From assembly GCA_948468535.1 (NCBI GenBank), contig CAOKIL010000003.1:1-64000 (forward strand): a stretch of 64,000 nucleotides of DNA. The letters run 5' to 3'. This DNA is from an uncultured Eubacteriales bacterium (GTDB lineage: Bacteria; Bacillota; Clostridia; Monoglobales; Monoglobaceae). The position numbers and the translations under genes are program-made. Below are positions 10,101-19,110 of the stretch, one piece after another. Within the stretch, counting starts at the first letter, position 1. Each line of letters begins with the position of its first letter. Below the pieces are notes generated by a model. The model had not been told where the DNA came from. It worked only from the letters and a program-made list of their open reading frames with translations, and did no database searches.

Positions 10101-13100
10101 GGTGCAACTTCACTTTGCTTTAGACTTGCTTTCAGTGAGTAAATGTTACTCTTATTATATGTTCCACCAAGCTTCATTTCTTTGAGCATCATTGTGTCAT
10201 AAAGATCACGAGCCGGTCTTGTTGCACCCATACCGTTATCGTCAAGCGCATAATCCACTATGCTGATTGAACCATCATCAGCAACAACATCCATTACGTC
10301 TCCTCGCGGAGCCGGGAAAGGATATGTCATATAAGTAAGCGTAGCAGCGTTTGCCTGCTTACCCATATTGTCATATGAAGCCGGATTATTATTCCATTCA
10401 TCAAGTGTTACATTGCTGAGGTCATAATCTGTTCCCGCCTTCTTATTATCAGAACCAAAATTCAAAACTGTCTTAATCGAACCTGCATTGGTAGCAGTTG
10501 CAAGGGCAGTCGGTTTTGAATCTTTAGCATTTCCCTTATAGTTACCTGTAAAGTATGCCATGATGCCGCCGGCATAATTACGTCCGCGTCCTGCTCTAAA
10601 CGGTGTACCATTAGATACGTTCGGACCCATACGTGCATAGTTATGATGAACGTTCATCTTTGCGTTCTTGTTCTGCCACTCATAGTTGTAAAGGTCATAA
10701 CCGTTGCCGCAGTTATAAAGCAGACAGTTATATGAGTCAATCCAGTCAGCGTCTGTGATACGCGGTGAACGCTGTGTACTGTCTCCTACAAAGTTCTTTG
10801 CAAACGTAACCTTACGCGCACCTTCATTAATCATACCAACATATGCGTGACCGCCCTTCTCGTGAGGAGAGTTAGCGGACAATGACTTACCCATCATTGT
10901 ATTAGACATTGTGATATACTCACCTGTAATACGGAAGTCCATGTCGATAGCCCACTGCATTGTACAGTGGTCAACAACAACCTGTTTTGATGAACCAATA
11001 CTCATCGGGTCAGACTGGTTAACAGCACCGTCTTCAAATACATCACCAATTCTTATTCTGATATTTCTAATTATTACATCATGTGCACTGCTTACTGTCA
11101 AACCATAACCCTTGAGTGTAATACCAGGATAAGGAGCAGTCTGACCCGCAACAGTAACATTTGAATATTTTTCACCCTTGATAGATATAGGTCTGCCAAG
11201 ATCTGTAAGGTCGATAACACCGCCAACGTCAAACACAATTGTTCTTGCACCTTGAACCTGTTCAAGTCCATAGGTGAGCGAACCAACGCCGTCATGTGCA
11301 AGAGTTGTAACGTGATAAACCTGACCGCCGCGGCCACCCTTTGAATATGCTCCATATCCTTCGACACCGGGATAAGCTTTCAGCGCATCTTCTGCAATAA
11401 CTGTGAGAATCAAAGCTCTTGTTGCTACCCGACCATTTACATTAGATGTAACATTTAAAGTCACAGTTACATTTGAACTGTTTCTATCAGGTCTTGTAAC
11501 TACAGCTTTGTAACCATCACAACCGATGATGTTGCCGCCCTCTGAATTACCTTCATCATCAAATTTTTCATCATCATATATATAATTATCTTCTATTTTA
11601 ATATAATCTTCATTTGATGAGCTCCAAGACAAATTACCATAGTTACCTTTGTCTCCAAGTACAAAGCTGCTCTGTCGAACATTATTGATATCAATTCCGC
11701 CTATAAATACATTATTTACATCGTACACGGCTTTTTCATAATCTGTTGCCGGCTCATTCTCTAAAATACTAAGTTCAAAAACTTTCGTTTCTGTCGAACT
11801 GCCGCTCTTTAATGTTGCAGTAAGTGTAACATTCTGCGTTCCGCCGTCTGTAAACGGTGGTCTTACAATTGTAACAGCACCTGTTGCATTATCAACACTC
11901 ACATATGATGAATTTGAAGAATATGTAATTGTTGAACCAAATGTTCCTTTAACAGGCATTATAAATCCTTCAGAAACGCTTGTCGCTTTAATTGTAGACG
12001 GAAGCTCCAATAAAGCTTTATCACCATTTACTATCTCGGCAGGTGTTGAAGGTGTCTGCTCCAACACCTGAACATTTATAGTTGTCTCAGCTGTAGCAAG
12101 GCCTCTTTCAAGTTTAGCTGTCAATACAGCTGCCACACCTCCGCCGCCTGTGAATTCCGGTCGTTTAACCGTTACATGTCCGTTTGCATCAACTGAAATT
12201 ACATCAGTATTTGAAGACGTCCATGCAATTTTTGAACCATACGGTCCTGTTATTGGAAGGTCAAAACCTTCAGTAATGGCATCCGCTGAAATCCCATCAG
12301 GCAGAGATGAAACAGCAGCCTTATCTGCCGCAACAATCTGTGCATCCGATTCAGCAGAGTTATTATCAATAACTACTAAGTTCTTAAAGAAACATGTTCC
12401 AAGAGTCTTAACATCATCCTGAATATTAAGACCAACACCGTATACCTTAGAATCACCTGTAAGAACACTCTCTGTAAGGCTAAGTTCTTTTGTGGAAACA
12501 ATATTTTTTCCTGATTCATCAGTCAAATCAACAGTATATTTACCTGAATCAGTGTTAACACTTAACTTGATATTATACCACTGCTTCTCTGACCAAGCCT
12601 GCGAATTATAATCTTTGGTCTTTGTATCATTATCCCATGCAATAAAGCCCTTAGGTCCTGCTGTTTTAGGATCAACCTTATCACCGCCGTTATCCCATAA
12701 ATAAGCTCTGCCAAGATACGGAACCGTACCGTTTGAACCCTTTGCAAGCTCATCCATTATGCTTTCCTGCGGAACAGCTGCACTCTGACCGTACATAAAC
12801 ATACCAAGTCTTGCAGCCTTTTCCACATACAAATCAACTGATACGATAAAGTTGCCTTCCATCGGTGTGCTAAACGGATACAATGCATATAAAGCTTCGT
12901 CTCCGGCATCAAAAGTTGTATTCTTAGCTCCGTTAACAACTTTATCAAGTTTAAGAGCGTTACCCTTTTCTGTTGACTGAACTGAAATTGTTGATTTTTT
13001 AGCATTGTTCCCTTTTGAGAATATACCAAATTTCCAGTTAGGAACGTCAGTATCTCCAACATTGCTGTTATCAAAAGTTTCATTAACTAATGTTTCTGCT

Positions 13101-13429
13101 GCAACAGTAACCTCCTCATTATCATATGCAAAGAAGCCTTCGGCATCAGCAGCATAATAACCTGAAGATTTTTCACCATCATTACTGTAAATCTCATTTC
13201 TCATTTCGTCTGTGAGGTCAACTTGATTTCCGTTTTCGTCAATCATAAAGTTGAGCTCTGATTCATTTTGGTCGTCAGCTGTTTTTGCAGCCTGATTTTC
13301 AGATTGCTCAGATGTGGCCGTTATATCATTTGCTGATTGCTCAGCAAAAGAATACATTGGCACAGTCTGAAACACAAACATCATTGAAACTATCAGTGCA
13401 AGTACAGCTTTCAGCCTTCTTTCTGCCAT
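7169..13429 (-). CDS. Giant SLH-anchored pectate lyase (PL1-like), 2086 residues
   Basis: Domains in order: signal peptide (1-30); a LamG/DUF1080-like beta-sandwich (about 114-355, NETFDNSN start); three atrophied bacterial Ig-like repeats (about 365-680, each with TxSSNxxxxSVD); a PL1-type pectate lyase (about 685-1100, opening AYPGVEGYGAYSKGGRGGQV, with VVVDHCTMQW and HNYARMGP); a tail with GDGIPNWYKEY; two fibronectin-III-like modules (about 1335-1550); a second LamG-like module; a polyglycine and PT-rich linker; and three SLH modules at the C terminus (about 1900-2080). In the family, PL1 enzymes cleave polygalacturonate by calcium-dependent beta-elimination. I infer that this one degrades pectin at the cell surface. 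AGGAGG precedes ATG at 13429. The Ig and FN3 modules probably act as spacers. Confidence 0.9.
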   Translation of the reverse strand: MAERRLKAVLALIVSMMFVFQTVPMYSFAEQSANDITATSEQSENQAAKTADDQNESELNFMIDENGNQVDLTDEMRNEIYSNDGEKSSGYYAADAEGFFAYDNEEVTVAAETLVNETFDNSNVGDTDVPNWKFGIFSKGNNAKKSTISVQSTEKGNALKLDKVVNGAKNTTFDAGDEALYALYPFSTPMEGNFIVSVDLYVEKAARLGMFMYGQSAAVPQESIMDELAKGSNGTVPYLGRAYLWDNGGDKVDPKTAGPKGFIAWDNDTKTKDYNSQAWSEKQWYNIKLSVNTDSGKYTVDLTDESGKNIVSTKELSLTESVLTGDSKVYGVGLNIQDDVKTLGTCFFKNLVVIDNNSAESDAQIVAADKAAVSSLPDGISADAITEGFDLPITGPYGSKIAWTSSNTDVISVDANGHVTVKRPEFTGGGGVAAVLTAKLERGLATAETTINVQVLEQTPSTPAEIVNGDKALLELPSTIKATSVSEGFIMPVKGTFGSTITYSSNSSYVSVDNATGAVTIVRPPFTDGGTQNVTLTATLKSGSSTETKVFELSILENEPATDYEKAVYDVNNVFIGGIDINNVRQSSFVLGDKGNYGNLSWSSSNEDYIKIEDNYIYDDEKFDDEGNSEGGNIIGCDGYKAVVTRPDRNSSNVTVTLNVTSNVNGRVATRALILTVIAEDALKAYPGVEGYGAYSKGGRGGQVYHVTTLAHDGVGSLTYGLEQVQGARTIVFDVGGVIDLTDLGRPISIKGEKYSNVTVAGQTAPYPGITLKGYGLTVSSAHDVIIRNIRIRIGDVFEDGAVNQSDPMSIGSSKQVVVDHCTMQWAIDMDFRITGEYITMSNTMMGKSLSANSPHEKGGHAYVGMINEGARKVTFAKNFVGDSTQRSPRITDADWIDSYNCLLYNCGNGYDLYNYEWQNKNAKMNVHHNYARMGPNVSNGTPFRAGRGRNYAGGIMAYFTGNYKGNAKDSKPTALATATNAGSIKTVLNFGSDNKKAGTDYDLSNVTLDEWNNNPASYDNMGKQANAATLTYMTYPFPAPRGDVMDVVADDGSISIVDYALDDNGMGATRPARDLYDTMMLKEMKLGGTYNKSNIYSLKASLKQSEVAPFFEELEKRTGNDYSEYKTEREWYVKQGEGPTLKGAASAAGSTKPIHWDDYTDVNVNTNPDAKNKYDSHYTTTFEVGDWWGEYCGSPGQQETYTLYDEALNRTFKTTDPNYDQTRYSLVGIDTEYIATERTVADLYPADWVKEDFPEIAEFMDSYRKKHYAGKDDSYKISWDGMGDGIPNWYKEYRGWSQSRYLSSEVDPETGYTYLEEYLQFMADDQPLDTDDTSASIENFKYNKLGYSTVQLFWNTDYRTACVLEYGTEPGNYTHSEILTYDATTDFYHTYHAQTLIDLEPDTQYYYKITATDENSNQTVAEYDPNDENTKNMTFKTTVAPEGSSDLKPDKPVVTNSVPYLNQVRLNWTGNVATDESYEIYYDTENHGDDLTAYAHKLTGIDGRTNKAIVTGLENNVTYYFVVASVNSNGKVGSDVITVVPTGVLIDYDFTKMTEAEKKDYMTNQYMYVLGGSVTMQKDPDTGENVLQQLDETNSHGVQSDLKFAVTQDEKFTYEVKMKLLYQKQTDALNKQDNVGTVAADEHNTIQVNFFKDALVTDDKDSTNAALWDSAFSVYFDSESRPITEAGGRFDGTTEIGTFKFGTTPVGSYDSGRTVGPNVSNRVLPSGTGYSLGTYEYTTKYGDAKYSNIAKTDKTLHGIWYYELGSAKFVTYKFVVDPLGNDIRIYADGEPIYESGTFSENLEEPYNVGKVQIKSRNDGYSWVNIASIKAYSGDGKGDISVKPVPPGQVSGTTGGGGGGGVTIPANPTATPQTTEDPNSTEAPAATEAPVADPVNPETNKYFDDIGSVAWAVDSINTLAEQGIITGTADRQFSPNANVTRAEFATMLMRAYGSDVTAANIQFNDVAAGEWYYEPIAKAVALGVANGYDDGTFGINDNISREDMMVMAYRTMNAINLTVPKNKDYENFSDQNSISDYAVEAIEAMYCADIINGVGNNLLDPKGSADRAQAAKIIHGLTNMEGTVNE

Positions 13430-13517
13430 GTTTATTCCTCCTAAAAATTATAAATGTTTTAATATTTATCATAAATTAATGTTACGCTACAGATAATGGC
13501 ATAGATAGATACTATAC

Positions 13518-13546
13518 ATTATAAAGCCTTTTTTCATAAAAGTCAA
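13518..13546 (-). promoter_or_regulatory. Promoter of the pectate lyase operon
   Basis: The minus strand reads TTGACT (13541-13546), a 17-bp spacer and TATAAT (13518-13523). The predicted leader is about 80 nt. The rest of 13430-13694 is AT-rich with no gene. Confidence 0.7.
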
Positions 13547-13694
13547 TGAATTAAATAATTAAACACAATTATGCCAGAAAACATACTGTTATTTTGCTTG
13601 AAATTTGTGCCTCTTTACAGTAAATTTGATTTTATTTTTAATTTTAGCATTATAAATCAAATCAGTAGTTAGATTTCAAACACTTTTCAATTAT

Positions 13695-15038
13695 TTATAT
13701 TGATACTATCCCTGCAAATTGTAATATATTTGTCAAAACAATAATTGCAAGAAATACCGGTCCGACATACTTTATAACAACTTTAAATATCTTTTTTCTC
13801 TTAAACTCGGATGTCAGCATTATTTCGTCCTCAATCTGTTTTAAGCCAACTGACCATCCAAATATGATACATGTTGCAAGCGCTGCAACCGGAAGCAACA
13901 GGGAATTTGCAATCAAGTCTGCAAAATCCAAAATTGAATTGCCTAAAATCTGAATATTGTCCCATACTCCAAAACCAAGCGACGCGGGGATTCCCAACAA
14001 ACACGATGCAACAACACAAATGATAACCGACCAGACACGCTTCATCTTAAACAAGTCGCAGACGCTTGATATAAGAACCTCTTGTATAGAAATATACGAT
14101 GTAAGCGCTGCAAAAGCAACAAGTACAAAAAATGCACCGCCGATAAATGTGCCAAACGGTACCTGATTAAATACCTTGGGCAGTGTAATAAACATAAGTC
14201 CTGCGCCCTGATTGAGCTGTTCCGGGTCGAATGCGAATACTGCCGGCACAACCATAAATGTAGCTATAATTGCAATAAATGTATCAAATATCTCTACATT
14301 TTTGACACTTTTCTCTATATCATCTTTCTTGCTTAAATACGAGCCGAATGTAATCATTATTCCCATTGCAAGCGACATTGAATAAAACATCTGACCCAAT
14401 GCGCCGACAATCGTCTCAAATCCAAAATTTGAAAAATCAGGAATAAGTATGTATTTTACACCATTCATTGCACCGGGCAGTGTTAAAGTATAAACTGCTA
14501 TCAAAACCGAGAGCACTACCAAAATTGGCATAAGAACCTTGCTTGCCCTTTCGATTCCACTTTTTACACCGCCGATAAGAATAACGGCCGATATAAAAAT
14601 AAATACAGACTGATATACAATCGGTTCAACCGGGCGTGCCGTGAATTCTGTAAAAAACGCGCTGTTAGCGGCACTGGAAGTTAAGTTTTGCACATATACC
14701 ATCAGGTATTTCAAAACCCATCCTCCGATTACGCTGTAATAGCCCGAAATCAAAAACGGAATCAATACTGTAAGCCATCCGACCCACACGTGTCTTTTAC
14801 CGAACTTTCTATATGCGCCGACAGGACTTAGTCCGGTATTTCTGCCAATAGCAATTTCAAGTGTCATTATTGAATACCCAAACGTAAGCACTAAAATCAA
14901 ATACACTAAAAGAAAAATTCCGCCGCCGTACTTAGCAACAAGATAAGGAAACCTCCATATGTTTCCAAGACCTACCGCACTTCCTGCAGCAGCTAAAACA
15001 AATCCTATCTTACCTGAAAAGTTGTCTCTTGTCTTCAT
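13695..15038 (-). CDS. Sodium-dependent transporter, neurotransmitter:sodium symporter family
   Basis: The 447-residue protein has the NSS signature near the N terminus: FVLAAAGSAVGLGNIWRFPY, then a GGGIFLLVY segment. These build the sodium and substrate sites in the first transmembrane helix. About eleven to twelve hydrophobic segments follow, within the range of bacterial relatives such as LeuT and MhsT. The family imports amino acids with sodium, and the substrate cannot be read from sequence. An AGAGGA site precedes ATG at 15038. It is a single-gene unit with its own promoter. No terminator hairpin was found between it and the pectate lyase promoter. Confidence 0.92.
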   Translation of the reverse strand: MKTRDNFSGKIGFVLAAAGSAVGLGNIWRFPYLVAKYGGGIFLLVYLILVLTFGYSIMTLEIAIGRNTGLSPVGAYRKFGKRHVWVGWLTVLIPFLISGYYSVIGGWVLKYLMVYVQNLTSSAANSAFFTEFTARPVEPIVYQSVFIFISAVILIGGVKSGIERASKVLMPILVVLSVLIAVYTLTLPGAMNGVKYILIPDFSNFGFETIVGALGQMFYSMSLAMGIMITFGSYLSKKDDIEKSVKNVEIFDTFIAIIATFMVVPAVFAFDPEQLNQGAGLMFITLPKVFNQVPFGTFIGGAFFVLVAFAALTSYISIQEVLISSVCDLFKMKRVWSVIICVVASCLLGIPASLGFGVWDNIQILGNSILDFADLIANSLLLPVAALATCIIFGWSVGLKQIEDEIMLTSEFKRKKIFKVVIKYVGPVFLAIIVLTNILQFAGIVSI

Positions 15039-15078
15039 TTAATACTTCCTCTCCTTTACGCAACTGCTAACTGTATTC

Positions 15079-15107
15079 ATTTTACCATTACACAGAACAA
15101 AAATCAA
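15079..15107 (-). promoter_or_regulatory. Promoter of the sodium-dependent transporter gene
   Basis: The minus strand reads TTGATT (15102-15107), a 17-bp spacer and TAAAAT (15079-15084), 40 bp upstream of the start codon. Confidence 0.6.
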
Positions 15108-15225
15108 CAATAATATTTGGATTTAACTCCGAATTTCAATATTAATATTTGATTTATAATTGTTATATCTGTAAATAAAATGACATAATTCTATATTTTC
15201 ATAAAATCCACAACATATATAATTC

Positions 15226-15254
15226 TTGAATTAAATGTAACATAGTGGTATAAT
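15226..15254 (+). promoter_or_regulatory. Promoter of the C_GCAxxG_C_C gene
   Basis: The plus strand reads TTGAAT, a 17-bp spacer and TATAAT (15249-15254), about 35 bp upstream of the start codon. Confidence 0.65.
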
Positions 15255-15289
15255 ACATAAACAAAGCTATTACACGCGGAGGTAGTACA

Positions 15290-15751
15290 ATGAGTAAAAG
15301 AGACAAAGCGATGGCGCTTTTCAGAGAAGGATATAACTGCTCACAATCTGTCATTGGAGCATTTGCCGAAGATTTAGAGCTTGAATTTGACACATCCATG
15401 CGGCTTGCCTCCTCTTTCGGCGGAGGAATGGGCCGAATGCGTGAGGTTTGCGGTACAGTTTCCGCAATGCTTATGGTGATTGGGATAAAATTTGGATATT
15501 CTGAACCTAAAGCTTTTGATAAGAAATCCAAACATTATAAGCTCGTGCAGGATGCAGCAGAAATGTTCCGTGAAAAACACGGTTCTATAATATGCCGCGA
15601 ACTTCTCGGCTTGAATTTAAAACCGGGTGAAACGGATAATCATGTTCCTGAGCGCAGAACAAAAACTTACTACAAAAAACGACCATGTGTAAACATTGTA
15701 GGTGATGCGGCAGAAATCACTGAGTATATTATAAATAACTCTAAAAAATAA
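15290..15751 (+). CDS. C_GCAxxG_C_C family protein
   Basis: This 153-residue protein has the family's spaced cysteines: NCSQSV near residue 18, the FGGGMGRMREVCGTVSAM segment (the GGGM...CG core), IICRELLG and RPCVNIV near the C terminus. The family is widespread in anaerobes and is proposed to be redox- or metal-related, but no reaction is established. An AGGTAG-type site precedes ATG at 15290. It is one of the few plus-strand genes here, has its own promoter, and is followed by hairpins, so it is monocistronic. Confidence 0.85.
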   Translation: MSKRDKAMALFREGYNCSQSVIGAFAEDLELEFDTSMRLASSFGGGMGRMREVCGTVSAMLMVIGIKFGYSEPKAFDKKSKHYKLVQDAAEMFREKHGSIICRELLGLNLKPGETDNHVPERRTKTYYKKRPCVNIVGDAAEITEYIINNSKK

Positions 15752-15767
15752 TTATACAAATAAAAAA

Positions 15768-15861
15768 TCCTCCAATTGGAGGACACTGTTAAAACAGTAA
15801 AATAAATATTTGTCAAACAGGATTAAAATAGTCTATCGCTTACAAAAGCGATAGACTATTT
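15768..15861 (+). terminator. Hairpin cluster ending the C_GCAxxG_C_C gene
   Basis: Three hairpins follow the stop codon: a palindrome TCCTCCAATTGGAGGA (15768-15783), a small ACTGTT/AACAGT hairpin (15785-15798), and a perfect 15-bp stem (15826-15840 with 15847-15861) with a 6-base loop and T-run. The last is the most convincing terminator. Because it is symmetric it could also stop minus-strand transcripts from the ABC permease side. Confidence 0.75.
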
Positions 15862-15895
15862 TTGTGTATATAGTAGAATAGATTTCTGCATTTTA

Positions 15896-16005
15896 TGGAC
15901 ATTTTAAATGTTAATAACCGTATAAACGTTTACTTTTTGAGATTGGAAAGTTAATGGTGTGTATAGTTATATTAAAACCGCTTAAAATGCGATTTAAAAT
16001 GTCCA
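15896..16005. repeat. 110-bp MITE-like element with 14-bp terminal inverted repeats
   Basis: TGGACATTTTAAAT (15896-15909) recurs in perfect inverted orientation at 15992-16005. The 82 bp between hold no ORF. The element lies between the terminator of the preceding gene and the 3' end of the ABC permease gene. No clean target-site duplication is visible, so mobility is inference. Confidence 0.45.
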
Positions 16006-16037
16006 CTTTACTTTATATTACATTTTTTATAAATTCC

Positions 16038-18359
16038 TTACAATTCATTTATCGTATCGGTTATCGCCATACTCTTAATCCGCTTTGACGGTGTATATAC
16101 CGCCGCAATACACGATACCGCTACTAATACAAGTATTATTGCTATTGCAGAAACAGGAAATTCCCACGGGTCGCCAAAGTGCGATGTTACCATTGTTTCA
16201 AAAAACGCTTTATTAAGAGGAATACCCGCCACGCTTCCAATAATACAGCCGAGTATTGCATAAGTTACAGCTTCAGCAGTAATCATCTTCGTAAGCTGCC
16301 TTGCGTCCATACCGATTGCGCGCATTGCTCCGTACTGTTTAATTTTTGCCGATACGCTCATTGAAATATTATTCATTATATTAAACACGGTAATCATAGC
16401 AATAATAGCCAAAAAGCCATACACTAAAATGCTGAAAAGCCAATATGTGCTTCTGCTTTGTCGGTTGCTTTCACGATAATCCACAAGTGAATGTTCACCT
16501 GCTAAATTACGAAGAAAAGTTACATCATTTTCCGTTGCGTCCTTTGTAAGTTTAATACATAAAGTAGTGTAATCGCTTTTTCCTGTCAATCGTGTAAATG
16601 TTTCCTCTGAACAAACAACGGTAGCTTTACCGTCCAACCATATACCCGTTGACAGTTCGCCTGCAATTTCAATTTCCTCATTGCCTATTCGTATTTTATC
16701 GCCTTTTCTTAATGTACTTGTTTTATTATGAATGGTAAAAGCATATTTGCTGTCGCCTAAAATTTTTGACAAATCTCCATCAAGCAAAGCATTGTTTTCA
16801 GACCAATTAAGCATATATTCATCATACGAAATTAAATCAACTTCGTCTGTTCTGTCAGACAGTACGTGAGTATGAAGCTGAAACATATTTCCGTAAACAT
16901 TTTTTATGCCTTGGCGACCGTAGATTTCATTATATAATCCTCTGTCTATTGAACAATCACCGTCCATACTCGTTATAGATAAATCGGGAGTATATGACCT
17001 AAGTGAAGGCAGAGCGTGTTCTATAAACCCAAGCATTGAGGAAAATCCTAAAAACATTATAATACTTACTGCAAATGAAAGCGTCATAAGCACAAGATTT
17101 TTCTTTGACACTACAGCGTGATGAATACCGAGCGACGTTTCAATTTTACCGAGATGAGTACGCGCTCCGTGCCGAATATTATTTGCGGTGTCCGAATTGC
17201 CTGAAACCGCTGCAATAGGTGAAATACGCGCGGCTCGCTTTGCAGGCGACTGCGCCGCTATTAAAACCGTTACAAATCCGATAACAATTCCGCATATAAT
17301 CCCAATTGCGCTTATTTCGAACAAAGGCATATTAGCAAATTCACCGCCGATACCAAACCGCAAAAACGCGCACAATCCCCACGTTATAACCACAGAAACA
17401 GCTATGCCTATCGGAATGGCGGTTTTACACCAATTAATCGCTTCCAGACGCACAAACCGCGTAATCTGCTTTTTACTTGCACCAATACATCTTAACATTC
17501 CGAAAAAATGAGTTCTTTGTGCAACATTGCTGTTCATACTGCTTGAAATCATAAGAACCCCTGCGCTTAACACAAGTAAGACCAACACCGCCGCAATACC
17601 ATAAAGGCCAAACATATATGAATTACTGCTGAAGCCCTCAAGTCCCATAATTGCGGTGTTTTCAGCTATGTTCTTATCAGTAAGACCATACTCCTCTTTT
17701 ATTTCGGCAATCGTTTTTTGTACGTTTGTGCGCTTACTAAATCTTATATAATATTCAGGATAGGAGTCCTCGCCGCCTGTAACAGTGCAAAATGTGTCAA
17801 ATCCCTCCTTATTCATAAATGTAACAAATGCGTCATAAAACACGGATGACTCGTCATACTTAAAGCCGGACACTGTATAATTCATATCACCGGCGGGCGT
17901 GTTAATTTTGATATTATCGCCTATATTTATGCCAAGAAGGTCTTTTGCGTTTGAGGTGAGCATTACCTCTTGTGTATTCTGAGGAAAATCGCCCTCAATA
18001 TCAGAAACGCGTATGTCTGTGATATATGATTTGTCGACTCCGCAAATAGCCGTTTTCTTGCCGTTTATATAGTAGTCTTTATCTATTTTATAGTTTATAG
18101 CGTCATACCAAGACGCGGCGGCAATATCAGAACGGTCAAAAATTTTTTCAGCAATGCTCTCATCTATTTCGCGCAGGCTTATATGCCAATTACCGTGCTT
18201 GTTAATCATATTTACTTTTTCTGCTCTGACGCCCATATCCGCCATAGAAAACACTGCGCTCACAAGAAATACCGCAAGAATGATACATATAAGCGTCAGA
18301 CGATTTTGCTTTTTTCTCACTTTTGCCGAAATCGGGATAAGGTTAAGATAGCTTTTCAT
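16038..18359 (-). CDS. ABC transporter permease, FtsX type with two extracellular domains
   Basis: The protein has about 773 residues with eight predicted membrane segments: one near 20-40, then a large extracellular domain, three helices (about 255-375), one near 425-445, a second extracellular domain, and three C-terminal helices. This duplicated FtsX architecture is that of MacB/SalY-like permeases. The open frame reaches a GTG at 18368, but ATG at 18359 is preceded by GGAGG with 8-nt spacing and is the likelier start, leaving a 17-nt overlap with the ATPase gene. Such transporters usually export or expel peptides, antibiotics or lipids, and the linked sensor kinase suggests an envelope-stress or antimicrobial-peptide response (inference). 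Confidence 0.88.
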   Translation of the reverse strand: MKSYLNLIPISAKVRKKQNRLTLICIILAVFLVSAVFSMADMGVRAEKVNMINKHGNWHISLREIDESIAEKIFDRSDIAAASWYDAINYKIDKDYYINGKKTAICGVDKSYITDIRVSDIEGDFPQNTQEVMLTSNAKDLLGINIGDNIKINTPAGDMNYTVSGFKYDESSVFYDAFVTFMNKEGFDTFCTVTGGEDSYPEYYIRFSKRTNVQKTIAEIKEEYGLTDKNIAENTAIMGLEGFSSNSYMFGLYGIAAVLVLLVLSAGVLMISSSMNSNVAQRTHFFGMLRCIGASKKQITRFVRLEAINWCKTAIPIGIAVSVVITWGLCAFLRFGIGGEFANMPLFEISAIGIICGIVIGFVTVLIAAQSPAKRAARISPIAAVSGNSDTANNIRHGARTHLGKIETSLGIHHAVVSKKNLVLMTLSFAVSIIMFLGFSSMLGFIEHALPSLRSYTPDLSITSMDGDCSIDRGLYNEIYGRQGIKNVYGNMFQLHTHVLSDRTDEVDLISYDEYMLNWSENNALLDGDLSKILGDSKYAFTIHNKTSTLRKGDKIRIGNEEIEIAGELSTGIWLDGKATVVCSEETFTRLTGKSDYTTLCIKLTKDATENDVTFLRNLAGEHSLVDYRESNRQSRSTYWLFSILVYGFLAIIAMITVFNIMNNISMSVSAKIKQYGAMRAIGMDARQLTKMITAEAVTYAILGCIIGSVAGIPLNKAFFETMVTSHFGDPWEFPVSAIAIILVLVAVSCIAAVYTPSKRIKSMAITDTINEL

Positions 18360-19038
18360 TGCTGACACCTCCGAAATCCGTCAAAATTCCGTCAGACACG
18401 TTCAGCACTCTGTCGGCTGTCTGCGCGATAGAACGGTTATGAGTAATCATTATTATTGTCTGTTCATATTTTCTGGACGCTTCTTTCAATAATGCGATTA
18501 CCTCACTGCTGTTCTGGGTGTCTAAATTGCCTGTCGGTTCATCAGCTAAAATAAGCGCAGGACGTGTAATCAAAGCTCTGCCTATTGCAACTCTCTGCTG
18601 CTGTCCACCTGATAATTGGCTCGGCAAATGATGACGGCGTTCTTTAAGATTAAGTACCGTCAAAAGCTCCTCTAAATACCCTTTATCCGGTTTCTGATAG
18701 TCAAGCAATACAGGAAATATTATATTCTGCTCAACAGTCAGTTCGGGAATTAAATTAAATGACTGAAAAATAAAGCCTATATTCCTGCGACGAAAAATTG
18801 TAAGATTACTGTCTTTCATCGAAAAAATATCTTTGTTATCAATAAACACCTTTCCGATTGTCGGAGTATCAAGCGCGCCTATCATATTTAAGAGCGTTGA
18901 TTTTCCGCTTCCAGACTCGCCGACTATTGCAACAAATTCGCCTTTGGGTACGGAAAAGCTGACATTTTTTAATGCTTTTACGGCGGTTTCACCGCTGCCG
19001 TAGGTTTTGTTTAGTTGTTTGACCTCTAATAAGTTCAT
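18343..19038 (-). CDS. ABC transporter ATP-binding protein (MacB/LolD-like)
   Basis: The 231-residue protein has Walker A GESGSGKST near residue 40, Q-loop FQSFNLIPELTV, signature LSGGQQQRVAIGRAL, Walker B LILADEPTGNLD and switch histidine MITHNRS. It is the partner ATPase of the FtsX-type permease, whose gene overlaps its 3' end. GAGGTG precedes ATG at 19038. A 72-nt gap separates it from the sensor kinase, so it may be transcribed with the two-component genes or from a promoter inside that gap. No convincing promoter was seen there. Confidence 0.95.
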   Translation of the reverse strand: MNLLEVKQLNKTYGSGETAVKALKNVSFSVPKGEFVAIVGESGSGKSTLLNMIGALDTPTIGKVFIDNKDIFSMKDSNLTIFRRRNIGFIFQSFNLIPELTVEQNIIFPVLLDYQKPDKGYLEELLTVLNLKERRHHLPSQLSGGQQQRVAIGRALITRPALILADEPTGNLDTQNSSEVIALLKEASRKYEQTIIMITHNRSIAQTADRVLNVSDGILTDFGGVSNEKLS

Positions 19039-19110
19039 ATTAAAAACACCTCTTTCATTTTGTGTGTCTTAATCATAACATGCAAATCCTACTATCATAT
19101 TACATTAAAC

